Origin: Ascaris suum
Lineage: Eukaryota; Nematoda; Chromadorea; Rhabditida; Ascarididae
Reading direction: 5' to 3'
DNA length: 64,000 bases
Assembly: GCA_013433145.1 (NCBI GenBank)
Contig: CM024186.1
Span: 496,001 to 560,000 of the forward strand
The notes under the pieces were generated by a model that saw nothing but the letters and a program-made list of their open reading frames with translations, had not been told where the DNA came from and did not search any database. The translations under genes and the position numbers were made by a program. Positions 13,175 to 27,639 of the stretch are shown here, piece by piece. The number at the start of each line of letters is the position of its first letter. Position 1 is the stretch's first letter.

Positions 13175-16100
13175 ATGCCAATACTGGATGAGATTGGAGA
13201 GAGTGCTGAAGCCACCACTGAGCGGGAATCTTCGTCCAAAGAAGGAGATTCGATGGGTATGGCAACTCCTAAACCTACTACTGTTGTACTTGTAAGTTGC
13301 GTTTTACTATTGTTTTTTAAAGTTTTTTTAGTAGTATAAAGGTGGGATTTATCCGAGAAGAGGGAAAATAAAGTTGGCTGTCATCTTTTTAGAATTGCGA
13401 AAGGTGGTATTTATTTTCCCAAATTTCTTGGTGCAATTGAGCGCTGGAGAGGAGAGAACGAGATCGTGAAACTCGAAAAGGACGAATGCTATTGCCTTGT
13501 AAAATATCAATGCTGCAAATGCGGTTGTGATTATGATGTGATGGGACTGAGTTTTTTTTTAGAGGAAATTTCTATTTTTTTTTTCACTACTCGAAGCCCA
13601 TTTGTCATTGAACCGCAAAAATTTAGCTCATTTTCTGCGTTGACTGATACGAATTGATCTATTTCTAGTGGAATTTTTAATTTTTATACCTTTATTCCTT
13701 TATTACTTATTATCTTGTTATATCTTTTATCCAACTGTATCTTTTGTCTTTATCTTGTTTATTGTTTCTTTATTCATTTATTATTACGCCTTTACTTTGT
13801 TATTTATTATTTAGTATTGTCCGGTAACCACGGTTTTAATGTAGAATGGACTTCAGTACTAAGTTAGATGTGCCTGTAAGTGAAGGATTTAACAGTTCAA
13901 AGTGAATTTTGCTGAGAAACAGATGAAACTTTCGACTATAAAGAGGCAGTATCTAAATTTGGGGATATTGTGATCCGGAAAAGTCGGTTCTATGTCAGTA
14001 TAAATATTTTGTCTCGTAACGAATTACTAATCATTTATATGCATGGAAAAGAAAAAAACGTGATGGAGGTGGAAGAGGACACGATCCACCTCCGATCCTC
14101 TCTTCCCCCTCCCCATCCTTCGGAGAATCTCTTTGATCGAAGTTACCTATTGATATACTTCCAATATGATTGTTTGAGTTGGTCTTGGATTGCTGAAGCG
14201 TCTGAAAAGTTTCTTATAGGAGGATGAGGATGTGGGCTTTGAAGAGAACATCCTGCGAAACCCATTCTCTTTGCGATGCTGGTTGCGCTATATCGAGCAT
14301 AAAAAGAAATGCAAAGCACCATTGAAGCAAATCAACATGGTATATGAGAGAGCACTCAAAGAACTTCCTGGAAGTTATAAACTTTGGTAAATGAACTTTA
14401 TGTTTCCAGTTTGCTTTGTGATACTTTTTTTAGTGGTAGTAATCACCGTTCATTTAACTTATTTGGGAACAAGAGGGTACGATGGAGGTGGAAGAGGGTA
14501 CGATCCACATCCGATTCTCTCTTCCCCCTCCCCATCCCTCGGAGAATCTCTGTTTATGTTCTTTTTATTATTACCCATACCACATAGAAGGTTTAATTGT
14601 TCCTTTTGAAAAAATTCGTTTAAGGAGTATGTTATTTTTAGGTTTTGACGAGTTGATGAATCTGAAATTCTATTTAGTAATTAACAATGATCAGTAGGGA
14701 ACAACAAGAAATCGTTGAGATTTTTTTGCTTTAACTGTAAGTAGAATCTGACGTAGAGGGAACAGCAGAGTTCTGACCCGGAAAGGGCAGTCGAGTTCCC
14801 TTGTACGAAGGAAAAGTCCTTTGGTAATGAAAATCGAGAAAGACACTTCTTATTATCACTATATGGCACTGTTTTCCGGTTGTGATTTTCAGTAAGACTG
14901 TCGAGTAGAAAAAATCTTTAGAGCTCAGAGGCTTTTTAGGTGAAGGGTATGCTCAATGAGCTCGTAGAGGTTCAAGGTTAAACTTATCGCATGAGCTCGG
15001 GAACTTCGAGTTTGAGGACAGCGGAAGCTATCTATCCTTCTAGTAACATCAGATCGAAGTTCCCCACCAAGGCCGCCTTTTAATGCATTTATTTAATGCA
15101 ATGCCAGATGCTTATTGTTTTTCAAAGTTGTTTGGGAGGTCTTGGCGCACAAAGTTTGTAATTGGTTTTGACTAGTAAAGAAACTAGGAAATTCCGAATT
15201 ACTAGATAACTATATCCAGATACTTTTGGGGTATTCAGAACCTGCTCTCAGGTTACTTTGGAGCCAAAATGCTCAAATATTTTAGCCCCAACAGGTGAAG
15301 TTGGTTATCTGCTAATAGCCAACTATGCACTCACAGCGTGAGAGCTTTTTATAGAGACTACTAAAGCAAATATTCTTTGTAGGTATAATTACCTACGGTT
15401 CAGACGGAAGCAGGTTGCTGACAAATGTCCCACCGATGCAGCATATCAGCGTCTAAACAACGTTTACGAACGAGCTCTAGTGTTCATGCATAAGGTGCGT
15501 TTTGCTCGTTTGTCTATGTTGAAATAAGCTTCATCGCATCTGACCTAAGGTTGTGGGACCATAGCCGAAGAAAAATTTCTGAGTCAGGATTCATTCACCG
15601 AAATAGCGGGTGGATTTTTTTAATTTGGGCCTTGGTCTCAATGGGAGGGACAGTTCGACGTCTCGGTCGTTAAGGAGGTAATAATAAGGGCCTTTGCGCT
15701 ACACCGCAACTGTGTTTAACACATTTCAGGCATGGAATCTTTTAGCTTGTCGTTCATTTCCCTTCGATGGTGCAGCGTGCTCCCATTATTACTTCACTCG
15801 ATGTTGCAATTGACCCCTCCTCCGTGTTTTAAGTGGAGTCGATTGTTTTTCCCGTGGAGTCGATCGTTTTTTCCTGAATTTTCTTTAGCATGTGCCAATT
15901 TAATCGGTATAGGATGAGAGGTATTATTGCAGATGCCACGTATCTGGATGGATTACTGCGAATTGATGACTCAACAACGATTAATAACAGATACAAGACG
16001 GGTGTTTGATCGTGCATTGCGTGCTCTTCCAGTTACACAACACGAAAGAATATGGCCACTCTATATTAAGTTCGTAACGAGTCACGCTATACCAGAGACT

Positions 16101-19100
16101 ACGATTCGAGTTTATAGAAGGTTGCTTTCATTAAAAGCTGAATGTTGAGAAGCGTTTTTCTTCTTTGTTAGGGAGTTCTGTATGTTCTTTCTCTTCGTTT
16201 CTCATTCGTGAAGTATTTTACCGTGTTTATGGATTATTGTGAAATATGCAAATAATTGCAGAATTCATTTCCAATTCCAATTTCTTTGATGTCTTCCAAG
16301 TAATGGAGGATGATGGTAGCTTATTCTTTGCTTCCTTTTTCTATTTCATCATTTATGCAGGGTTTTTTTTTTCGCTGAAAAGATTTTCTGTTGTAAAATG
16401 TGATAAGCAAAATGTTGATTAAGCTTGACGATCGCTTTTTTATTTGACGCGGTGGTACTGTAGGTGTAGTATGAATTAGTGACGGGAAGGGGGGGGGGTG
16501 AAATATGTTGTTATGAGAGAGGGAAGAGCAGGAGGGAATTCAGAAGTTTGTGGCTTCGAAATTGCGGATATTCGAGACTTTATGAACGGAAGTAGGAGTG
16601 ATGCATCGTTAAGAAGTCTTTGCAGGTATCTAAAATTAATGCCCAAATATCGTGAAGACTTTGTGGAATATCTCCGTGAGATAGATCGCTTGGATGATGC
16701 AGCACAGCAGTTGGCGACACTAGTCAATGATGATAAACTCGTATCTGAACATGGCAAAACAACACATCAGGTCACTTCTATAGTATTGTGTTCGGATTAA
16801 ATATAACTTAATAGTTGAAAAGGAATAAGTTATCCTTGAAGAATAGGAAGTTAAATAAGAATTTATGTATAGTTTTCTTTGATTGCACTTTTTTTCGCGA
16901 ATTTATATTATGAGATATTCATTTATCTGATTAAGTGATTGATTTTTCTTCACTTCAGGAAAAACGTGTGAAAGTCTGTCGTTATATTCTGTGCAGGTTT
17001 ATGGAGTATAAGAGATTCAGTTTCCTTCAAAAATAAATATTTTTTTCATCAGAAATGAATATTTTCCTTCAGAAATGAATATATGGGAGTTGGCGTTATC
17101 TGCCGGGAGGTTTTCGTTTATGATTTATCAATCCTATCTTCCAAGATTTTAAATATAGTCAATTTATTTTACCACTAGAGAACGGCGTTCGAATTTCGTG
17201 ACACTGTAATTGTTTCAGTTATGGACAGAACTCTGTGAATTGATATCAAAAAATCCAAATAAGGTGCACTCGCTCAACGTCGATTCTATTATTCGACAAG
17301 GCATCCAAAGGTTTGTTTATGTCCCTTTTTTTGTTCTTTTTAGCGATTTTTATGTGAATTGTTCCTCAGTTTATGTGAAATGTATCGAATTATCGGCATC
17401 TATTGATAAGAATAGTTTAGCTCTTTCTTTCCTTTTCGTGAAGAAAAGAATGGACGGGAAATAAGGAATTAAGATTTCAAGCAAATATACTCCACAGTGA
17501 AAGATAATGCGGTAGTATTTTGTGGAGAGGTAGGTAGTAAAGCATAATTTGGGTAACCATAATTTTTGCCGTTGAAGATAAATGTAATAATTGATATGGT
17601 ATTTTTAGCACTCAGAGATGCGTCAGGATTATTGTGTTGTATAAATTCTCTTCTTGATCCATAAAAGTCGATTAGGGAAATTCATTTATCTTATCCTAAT
17701 AGTTCCTTTCACATGGTTGTTTATAGGACCTTATTATTTTGTTCTTTTACGTGAAGTTGTTTATAGAATTCCTTTTTCACTTAAATAGTTTTATAAATAA
17801 AACAAATTTATTCTGAAATAGATAGAATTCAGTCAATTTTATAAATTCGGATGCTTCAAAGAAACTCTCGCTTCTCTCTTTTTCTTAATATTTCATTTAA
17901 AAACTGGTGTTATTTATATCCGGTCTATTAGTGATGCTGGAATAAGAGATGTATTTTAGATATAGTGACCAAGTGGGCGTCTTATGGTGCGCACTTGCCG
18001 AATACTATATTCGAGCGGCGCATTTTGAGAAGGTAATTTGGATTGCAGTTATATTTACTTTTCTTTAATGTATCTTGCATTGTACCGATAAGACGGATGA
18101 ACGATTATGTACTGTACAGGTGTATTTTGTAAGCGAAGTGGAAAATAGGTGTGATTAATCTTTTGTGACTTAGTAATTTTTATTTTTTTTATTGATTACT
18201 TTTTACTTTTATTGATCACTTTCCGCTTTTATTGATCACTTTACACTTTTCGAATTTTTCCAACCTCAAAGACCCCCTTTTTTAAATTTCAGCCTCAATA
18301 TCTTTTTTTATTCCTAATTTATGGATATATTTGGGTTTAGGCTCGTGATGTATACGAAGAAGCAATAGTTTCGGTCAAAACAGTACGAGATTTTACGCAG
18401 ATTTTCGATGCATATGCGAAATTTGCCGAGCGCGCAACAGCATCGAAGATGGACGAAATGGATGCAGAAGAGGCTGCTGACGAAGATCAACAACTAGAGC
18501 TGGAACTTCTCTTTGCAAGGTACGAGTCTTGTCAGCAGTTTATTTGGGTTCAAACTGTGTAGTTCGAGCGCGAAGCTTGTCGTTGGATCTTCTAAACTTG
18601 ATGCTTGTTTATTTTGAGCCGGAAATTCAGCATGTAATAAGCACTCGATGACAGTCTAGCATTTTTACAAAGGGGTTCTTGATTGAACATAAATAGTTGT
18701 TCATGAACTTTGTGAAAGAGTAGAAACGAAGGAGTGTATTCGTACTTTTAAATGTTTCGAAAGCTTCGTTCCTGGAAAAGACGAGGGCGCTGCTGAATAA
18801 TCCTTCCTCTCACTAGCCACAATAAACCCTCTCGAATATATTTTCCTCATATAATCTTCATCTCTTTAGTACGTTTATTTCCCAAAAAATGTTCATGGAC
18901 ATGGCTTATTTTTAGGGGCCTCAAATATATTTCCTGATGTTGTGCCTCAACAAACTGTGTCAGTAGAAATCTTGGGGAACTTGATAATTCTATTTGATAG
19001 TAACATAACAATCGCTTTTAGTTACGGGCTAAGAAAGAAAAGGAATTCGTTTATTAGTTGATCAACAAGAGGTATATACTTTTTCTTAAGGATTTCAAAA

Positions 19101-22100
19101 GATAATGTTGTTTTTTCCATGCCTATTCAGCTATGCACTAGATTGTTGTAGCATGCCAATGTGAGGGATCGTGATCATTCAAGAAGTTGTTTCTGCCACA
19201 CCTTTGCACTTTACCTTTATTGCAGATTTGAACATTTGATGGATCGTCGACCACTTCTGTTGAATAGTGTGTTGTTGCGACAGAATCCACACAACGCACA
19301 TGAATGGCTTAATCGTGTGCAGCTGTATGAAGGAAATAAGATCAAGGTGAGAAACTTCCTTGTACTTCATGTGCTACTGCCTTCCATTGTGTTGCATCTT
19401 TGCTTGTGAAGAATGTGGACTGTTCCTCATTCGATGATCATTTGCTCGACTTAAAAGCACAAACTTAGGCGGAATAATGTTGGGATTTGGGTTCCGTGAG
19501 TTTTTTTTTTTTTGAGAATATCGTTAAACTTGACCAACTCGACGAGCATAAATTACACATTTTAGTAAAAGTGCTGAATATTCTATATATAATTGTAATT
19601 GGTTAAGACAAGCTTATATCACTGTCGTTATGTAATCGCTGATTAATCTTTTATGTCCACAGGGGTGCTGTCGGTTGGCCCATTGTTTTTGCAGCCGGTG
19701 AATGGTAAAATGTGTTTGAATAGTTTATTTGAAGCATTTATTAAACAATTGTAACAGTTATCAGAATAATCGAACATTTATTTATTGAATATAGTCATTG
19801 TTTAATTACTTGTGTTTATTTATTTAACTTCAGTGTTTGCAAATGTTTGTTTATTTAATTCACAATCAAAGTGTTATGTGTTTTGAAATGAGCGGTTTAT
19901 TAGGGTTGGTGGTGTTTGTGATTGAGATAAAAGAAATAACATTTCAGCAAGTGGAAACCTATGAAGAGGCAGTACGAACTGTGCAACCGAAATTTCAAAC
20001 AGGTAAACTGTCGAGTATATGGATCAGCTTTGCGAAGTTTTACGAACGAGAAAAGCAACTTAATGATGTAAGTCGTTTATTTGTACACAAGAGCTTCATA
20101 GCGAAAAATCAGTGGGAGTAGGTTTGGCTATTATTGAAAGAGGTTTGATATTATTGTATTCGATACGTTCGTCACTTTTGGCTGACTAGAGAATAAGTTT
20201 AATTTGAGAGTGTTTCTTTGACCACTTTGCCGTTCTTATAAAGGTGAGGGAGAAAATTTTTAAAGGATTTGTGGTTGGAAGATTAAAAAACAAATTTTTT
20301 TTTCCTTGGTCACATCCGCTTTTCTTCTTTTGGATATTTGAATGCATTTTAGGATTTATTTGTGGTGATCACTTCCTTTTTTTGCATATAGCTCGTCCTT
20401 TTGCTCCCCAAAGTCGATTTAAATCAGTTTTCAGGCTAGGGCAATATTCGAGAAAGGTTTAGAGCCAGCCTATTGTAAAGTGGACGATTTGGCAACTGTT
20501 TGGTGCGAATACGCTGAATTTGAGCTTCGTCATAGGTTTGTTTTTTTTTTTTTTTTTTTTGCTGGTCCTCTTTGATTTTTGTCTTTGAAAGAAATTTTTT
20601 CCGCCATTTCGTTCACTTTTTTCAATAATAATTTTTTGAGCATCTTAAGTGTTTGTTTGACATATTGTTAAGCATTGATTTGAAAACTTTTTGGCGAATA
20701 AAGCGAATTATTGGCGTATAGAACGAAGTGTTGCTGGTTAAGGATATGTTAGCCTCACGCGTACGTTTTATAACGTGCATGTGACTATTTGCGATCAACG
20801 TATAACTGAAAATCGAGGAGAATAGAGGATGGAAAGAAACATACTAGCTAAAGCACATGTAATCTGGTCACGGCACCAAACAAAGCCAGGATGTTGCAAT
20901 GGCTTACTTAGGATCGAAAGGTGAGGATGTGCGCCTTTCATTTATGGTAAGCCAAGTACCTTACACTGTAATAACTCGATGCTGCCCATTGTGTGATTTA
21001 TTTATCTGTTGCTTCTGATAAAGGCGTCGACGGTTGTTGCTTTTACTTTTTTATAATTGATTTTTATTATTTTCTTATTATCGTACTGTTTTAATCTGTA
21101 AAGTTATCACTGTATTACTGGGGATTCTTATGGCTAGCATTTGAATATGCGAATTGGGATTTGTTAGGTGCGCACAGAATTGTTTCTTTTATTTGTTAGT
21201 TCATCTATTAGAAAAGAAACTATAGGTTTTTATTGTTCCATTTTTTCTTGTAATTAAGGATTGTTTGCTGGGACCTCCGCTTGGATCAGATATCATGTCC
21301 AGTTGCGCAGAGTAGATTTTGATAGTGCTTCCAACAAATTTTTTGGCATTTTTAATCTTTTTTTCCTATCTTCCATCAAAGCTTTCTGTTTTTTCGCGTT
21401 GTAGATAGAAAAAAGAATGATCGAAATATCGGTATGCAGAAAAGTGAGTTTGATGGTTTTAGAGAACCAGAGCGTGCAAGGAAATTAATGCAACGTGCAA
21501 CGGCGGCACCGCCTCGTCGCAGTCATTATTTCGACGATTCGGAACCGGTGCAGTATAGGGTTTATAAATCTCTCAAGGTTAGTTGATCCGACTTCGTTAT
21601 CCTAAGGTTGTCTTAGCTGCAGCTTGAAGTTTTTTATCAGCATGCAATAGGGGTGTGGCAACTATTGGTGCTGTTCATGACTTTCTGCTATTATTTCTCT
21701 CCTATCTTTAATGGGTTCTTTATTTGCGCCACATTTTATCTGTAACAGTGAGTTTTTGTATTTCTTGGGAGTAGGTTAATTAATCTTTAGAATTATCCCT
21801 TGCTATCTTCTTGATCTAAAACGATATGTTGACGGAAAGCATTAATTCAATTTCTTCACTCTGATCTTGAGATGCAACTGTTTTTGGTTGTGCATGTTTA
21901 TTTTTCCGTTCCTTGTATGGATTGAAAAAGAACACCTGTTTTTGGCCGCCTACGGAGTATTTGCAATATTTATTTATATACCTGTCTTTTGTTTTATGTA
22001 TCAATGGTGAGAATGGATGAGCATATATTGAAGTAAAGTGGAAGAATCAGAATTAAATTTATTTAATTGATTCAATTTTGGTGAAGAGGTAAAGGTGTTC

Positions 22101-25100
22101 GTATTGCACAGGTATGGTCATTGTATGCGGATATTGAAGAAGCATTTGGTACATTGGAGAGTTGCCAAGCGGTATATGAACGAATTATCGATCTTCGAAT
22201 CGCAACACCGCAAATTATTATCAACTACGCGAAATTCCTTGAAGAGAACGAATTCTTTGAAAATTCATTTAAGGTTTGTATTTTTCTTATGGTGTCGGAA
22301 TTTTTTGCAGCGAACGTTGGGGTGGCTGTCAGTGAGGAAGACGTCTAGCTGCCACATATCACTTGATGCTTTCGTGTGGTTGTCATATTTTTATGAGTTG
22401 TTTGTCGCATAATAGTGCTAAAATCCTTTTTAATTTAGGTATTTAATTAAAAACATAATAGGTAAAGGTGACGTGGGATGGTATACCTTATTATGCTGGG
22501 AATGTATATATATCTTGCTTATGCGGGCATCATTTTGAGCGTATAAGTTGAGGGAAGGGGATGAATTTTTTTTCTTTTAAATGAAGAAGGAATAAAGTTT
22601 TACATTCGCTAATGTTTTTGAATTTTGTAAATGTATTTGCTATGAAATGTTTTGTTATTACAATGAATCTCGATGTGTGGTCATCTCATATTCAGGCATA
22701 TGAGAAGGGGATCGCATTGTTCAAATGGCCAGTGGTCAACGAAATTTGGACTGTTTATCTTACAAAGTTCCTAAAGAGATATGTAAGTCCTCATTTTATG
22801 TCTTCGTTAACGCACTTCTGCGGCCTCAACATAATCTTCTGTGAGCTTCTCTCAGTACCTTATTTGCCAACTCATTTTTAGTTGGTTTCATCTATTATTG
22901 ATTAGAGGTACTCTCATAGGTGATAGAGTTTATATTTGTGTTTATTTCCTTATCTGCTTACTAGAGTAATTCAGAACATTTTTTGTAATCATTTTCTGGA
23001 GTAACTGATATTAGCTGCTAACAATGGTTGACATTGCTATTACTAGTAGTCTAATAAAGTGGGGCACACGCATAATGTAGAGTAATAGGGACTAATGTGT
23101 ATGTCGAGGAGTTCAAATGGTCTAAAATAAAAGCATTTATTCGCAACATTTCACTCCTAATTTCATTTTTGTGTATTTTCATGAGAGAATGCATGCATTA
23201 ATGACTGCACGCTCGAAGAGTATTGGCCAAGGTATAAAGCGTTTGGCCGATGGTAATTTCTAATGTGGAATGTTTAGTGATCAATGGATAGAATATCGGA
23301 TTTGGATTCGATTTTCTCGGAGAGATATTAGAATTCAGAGTTTCAGTGCACCTGCAGGTAGAATCTCATAGTAACGCCTCTTAAATGTATGGAATATTGT
23401 AATGGCTAATATTTATACGAGGTTGTTTAGGGTGGTAAGAAGTTGGAACGAGCTCGCGATCTCTTCGAGCAATGCCTGGAAACATGTCCTCCAAAGTTTG
23501 CGATGAGTAAGTCTAGTATCCTTATTTGCTTTTATTGCTTTCGTTTGGATTGCGCACTCACACCTCACTAGAGTGATTCTTATAATTTTCTTTTTAAGGC
23601 TTCATTATCGAATGTACGATGAGTGATTTTTGCAGTCGAATGCTTTTAATTAAGTCGTTGAGTGAGGTTATCATCACAACTCAACGAGTCCAATGCCATG
23701 TATCGAGTGTTTCCACTATTCTCTAATCCTGCTTCCTTTATTTACTGTGAAATGGGAATGAGATTGGCGGTTCCTTCCGATAGTCTGTTTCCATAGTACG
23801 TGCTCGAATCTTGTCTGATTGTCTGTGTTAATCAGAAATTTTTGTCTGCATGTGTCCTTTTCTGCTTTTGCACATTACTTTGATCGTTGATGCTACATGG
23901 CTCTCCTTTTTTTGCTGTTTTTTGATTTTAATTTTCATTTGCAACTGAGCTGTCTTCCATTATTTGTATCGTTGAGGATTGTTCATTAGAGCTTTTTGTT
24001 TGCAGAATTATATTTACTGTATGCGAAATTGGAAGAAGAACATGGTCTACCAAGACATGCCATGAATATCTATAATAGAGCAACGTCGGCGGTTGAAAGA
24101 CAGCAAATGTACAGTGTAAGTTCTTTTTGCATAATTTTATTTGCTTGTTAGATTTTGACGGTGATATTTGCTCTTGATATCTTGATTGCGTGGCTTTAAT
24201 GAAGGGAAAACTGCTTTTCCAGGGTGAGGGGGGGGGGGGGGGGTATTACTTGTGTGGAGTTGTTGCCTTGCTTGTTTTTTTTTCGTAAGCTTTAGAATTT
24301 CGAGCATAAGTCATTTTTTACTGGCTCATTTGGCGGTCAAACAGGTTTTATGCGCTTTTATATTTTAGATGTTTAATATTTACATCAAAAAGGCGGCGAG
24401 TATGTATGGTCTAACACATACAAGACCGATATTCCAGCATGCCATTGAGGTATTGCCAGAGGATCGCTCGAGGTTCGTTGTTTTCGTTTTATTTAACAAA
24501 CCTTTCGAGTGTGTTTTTGAGTGTTGTCGGTTGCTAATACGTTTTATTCGGACGCGGGAAAACATGTGGTCTAGCAGCTAAGTAATCAGTTTTAATGGTA
24601 AATCATTGTATTGTAAGACTGATCGACCGTCGACTTGCTTGCGCGTAGAGGAATGGATTTTGACAGATATAATTTGCTTCTGTTTTGGTCATTGAATTGA
24701 TTTTCTGGTTGTGCAGTTTTTCATGGAAATATCACTTAAGTTATTTTTTCAGCAGATATAATGTCGATGCAGTGTATGTATGGTATTTTTTAGTGAAGAT
24801 TTTGATTAATTGTATTGAGGAGGACCCTGTCTAAGGGTACATTAAAATAGCTTATAAAATTAACTTCAGGGAAATGAGTATAAGATTCGCTCAAATGGAG
24901 AGGTCATTGGGTGAGATCGACCGAGCCCGTGCTATTTATGCGCATTGCTCTGAGATTTGCGATCCTCGTGTAAGTTCATGTTTTTTAATAAGTTATTGGG
25001 TGAGATCTGAGATGTAAGTTTTGCTCGGAATGTTTTATTTCATAATAGATGCATGATTAAAGCATGAAACTAATGAATTTGGATTCAGGAAATGCCTAAG

Positions 25101-27639
25101 GAAACTGTTTTCGGGGCTGATAATATAGGTCTGTTTTTGCTGCGCATTTTTTAAATTTTCTTCACGAAGGTCGGGAATGGGAATTTTGCTAGCCTTTGTT
25201 TTTTTTATTGGGGGGGGGGGGGGAGGGCGGAGGAGGGAGGGATATTTCTAGCTAATTTTTCTGTCCCATTATATGACTGAATCAATATTATCAGTGGTTT
25301 TAACAGTGTTCGCCATTTTGTCTACTTCATAAATAAATTAGTTGATTTTCCTTTTATATAGCATTTACACGACAAAATTGGTTAGGAGCTTTTTCTGTAT
25401 TTAATAAAATTTAGTGCATTTCAAGTATGATTATTGGGCTCGTTCCAGTTGATAGTGAATTAGATGGAAATATCTTTTCAGGTGCAGGTACAATTTTGGG
25501 AGACGTGGAAGGAGTTTGAGGTGAAGCATGGAAATGAGGACACCGTAAGAGAAATGCTACGCATAAAACGTGCTGTACAGGCTACATACAATACAAGTGT
25601 GAACGTGATGAGTGCGCAAATGCTCGCCACCACTGATGTTGCTGAACGTGAGTTATTCCACAGTACTTGTGCGGTTGCCTTGTTGTTTTGTGACCTTCAG
25701 ATTTTCTTCTAATATTTATTTCTGTTTTATTAGTATTGTGTAACTCTTTTATTCCGTTTTTTTTTCGGATTTAATTTATTTCTTTGTAATAAGTTTGCTT
25801 TTTTGTGCAGTAAAGGCTAGGACCGTTCAGGTGTATCCAGTTTAAATTGAATCAAAGAGGCTTCTTCCGGTGTTATTTATAGTCATATGCGGTAGGTATT
25901 ATTGATGTATTTATGTGCATTGTACTTGAAGAACGCGTAAACACGATCAAGGTGATTGGATAAATGTCACAATCCACTTAGGTATTCGTTTGTGATTTCC
26001 TTATTGAAAAAGGGTTTGTGAGAGAGAGTAGAGCGCAGTCGGAAAGTAGTAGCTGTCATCTACAAGTGAAGGATCACGGATCGAACATGCATTGTTTCTC
26101 ACACATTTCTCGTTGATGTTTCGAAGAGACTACCTGAACAGGTAAAAATTTCTGATTTCAGCAGGTACGGCAGGTGACAGTATGGCCGTATTGGAAGCAC
26201 GTGCTCAGAAGATCGCAGAGGAAGAAGGTAGTGGTGCAATGAAGAATGTAATCGCCGGTGCGAATATCCGCTTCGTTCGTGGTGAGAGCAAGACTGCACA
26301 GGTGAGCGTCACTGAAAATCCCGATGAAATCAACATCGACGAGGATGAGGAAGACGACGGCGAGGAGGAGCAACAAATGGAAGAAGGTAAACCTTTCATC
26401 ATCTTTAGCGCACGAATGGACATGGTCCGACTTCACAATCATTTTTAGATAGGCTTTTAAGTTTTTTCATATTTGAGAGGATTTATTCCTCACTCCCCGT
26501 TTTCTTGTGCTCGACTATGATTAGAGAGGATTATTCAAAAAGGTGAAGACCAGATTTTCTGCTTCTGTGGTCGTTATTGCTTTCTTTGTCTTGAGTAATA
26601 AGCAGCTAGTTGATAGGTAAAGACATCTTTCCTCCGAGGGAGCAGAGCAAATGATTTTTTGGTTCATAGATTGAGTTGTGCACAGTTAGGGTCCGCTATT
26701 TTTCAGCGGCTCTGGCTACGTAGAAAAAATTGGTGGGTAAAACGAGACCGGATGGGGGCGCTGATTAGCAGGGTGAAGCGTGGACTTCTTTTTATGACTT
26801 GAGTGATAGTGTTTAATTATGATGCCGCTTAATTAGCTATTACAAATTGCTTGGTTTTTTAGTGGAGTTTGCTTTTTCTTTCCACGTGAATTGTCCGGAC
26901 AGGAAAATAGTGGTATGGTTTTTGAAACTTGAGAATTGAAATTTTGAGTTCGTTGAAGTTTTCCTGTTTTAGTAATTGCTTTTCTTAGGTCGAATAAAAA
27001 CCGTTTTTCGAGAATGACCGTTACTTGCATGTATGTGCAACCAAATTGCTGACTCAATTCTTGGCCATATTTTGACTGTTTTTTTCTTTCTCCTCTTTAA
27101 AGTACAAAGATCGCATTTGCAATGGACAGCGATGCGATTATATTACCTTCATATAACCTCTAAAGTGTACGCCTTTCATCGATATAGACCCGTGCTCACT
27201 GACCAACTACTGCATAGGCAGGGCAGAAAAGGGTAACAGCCACCCTTTCGTTGGTCACAGAAGTTACTATCAGTATTGAAGTTTGTCGTTTTTTTTTCAC
27301 GCTTTGGGTGTTATTTATACCTTATGGTTGCTTACGTTTCATATTATGTTTTTTTGGAGAAATTAACTTGGTTCCGAAATCCAAATGGAATTGAACTGCG
27401 TCCATTATAAATTGGAAAGTCAGCAGTTGTGGTGGGTTGAGGTTGATACGTTTTTTTCCTTTGCTATGCCAACAAATTACTCAAATTTTCATTAATAATC
27501 TCGCATGGAAGTTGCTGCAGTTTTTTCTTTGTGTTGTTGAAAAGTGATGTGATTTTTTGAAAGTAATATTACAGATATTGAAACACGAGAAGTGCCATCG
27601 GGGGTATTGGGTTCACTGGCTAAGGACGACAGTCACTGA
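13175..27639 (+). CDS. syf-1 (XAB2): pre-mRNA splicing factor SYF1 / XAB2, complete, 21 exons
   Basis: HAT/TPR-repeat scaffold of the spliceosome-associated intron-binding complex, nuclear. Exons: 13175-13291, 14220-14386, 15383-15494, 15933-16120, 16626-16770, 17219-17310, 17960-18032, 18341-18519, 19226-19346, 19948-20067, 20435-20535, 21463-21577, 22112-22273, 22696-22782, 23431-23506, 24006-24115, 24369-24472, 24870-24969, 25482-25647, 26162-26386, 27575-27639. All phases join, giving 874 residues (human about 855). Landmarks shared with XAB2 include [73 protein letters not shown] and [13 protein letters not shown], spread over the whole length. The C-terminus has an acidic stretch ([11 protein letters not shown]) and ends [12 protein letters not shown]. 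The start is the ATG giving MPILDEIG; exon 1 joins in phase to the family's [11 protein letters not shown] start. Exon 20 has a tandem NAGNAG acceptor. Introns are roughly 180-1200 bp. Confidence 0.97.
14062..14132. repeat. 71-bp intronic repeat, copy A
   Basis: About 93% identical to 14481-14551, in the same orientation. Copy A lies in syf-1 intron 1 and copy B in intron 2, so they bracket exon 2 (14220-14386). The unit carries an internal hairpin: GGAGGTGGA at 14065 and TCCACCTCC 11 nt later are perfect complements, followed by a pyrimidine-rich half. Confidence 0.9.
14481..14551. repeat. 71-bp intronic repeat, copy B
   Basis: Second copy of the unit at 14062-14132, with about five substitutions. 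One of them breaks the 9-bp internal hairpin (TCCACATCC in place of TCCACCTCC). It lies in syf-1 intron 2. Confidence 0.9.
24228..24243 (+). repeat. mono-G tract, 16 bases
   Basis: Uninterrupted run of 16 G in syf-1 intron 16, on the sense strand. It can fold as a G-quadruplex in DNA and in the pre-mRNA. Confidence 0.95.
25210..25223 (+). repeat. mono-G tract, 14 bases
   Basis: Run of 14 G directly followed by further G-rich sequence (AGGGCGGAGGAGGGAGGG), in syf-1 intron 18, sense strand. Confidence 0.95.

Noticed and set aside
23275..23330. tRNA D-arm-like stretch (AATGGATAGAATATCGGATT)
   Set aside because: No B box and no closing acceptor stem; likely chance.
23655..23687. 9-bp hairpin TCGTTGAGT / ACTCAACGA in syf-1 intron 15
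   Set aside because: Too short to separate from chance in this AT-rich intron.
26010..26085. Possible tRNA-like relic with GTAGAGCGC and GGATCGAAC
   Set aside because: Stems do not pair and no anticodon arm can be placed.
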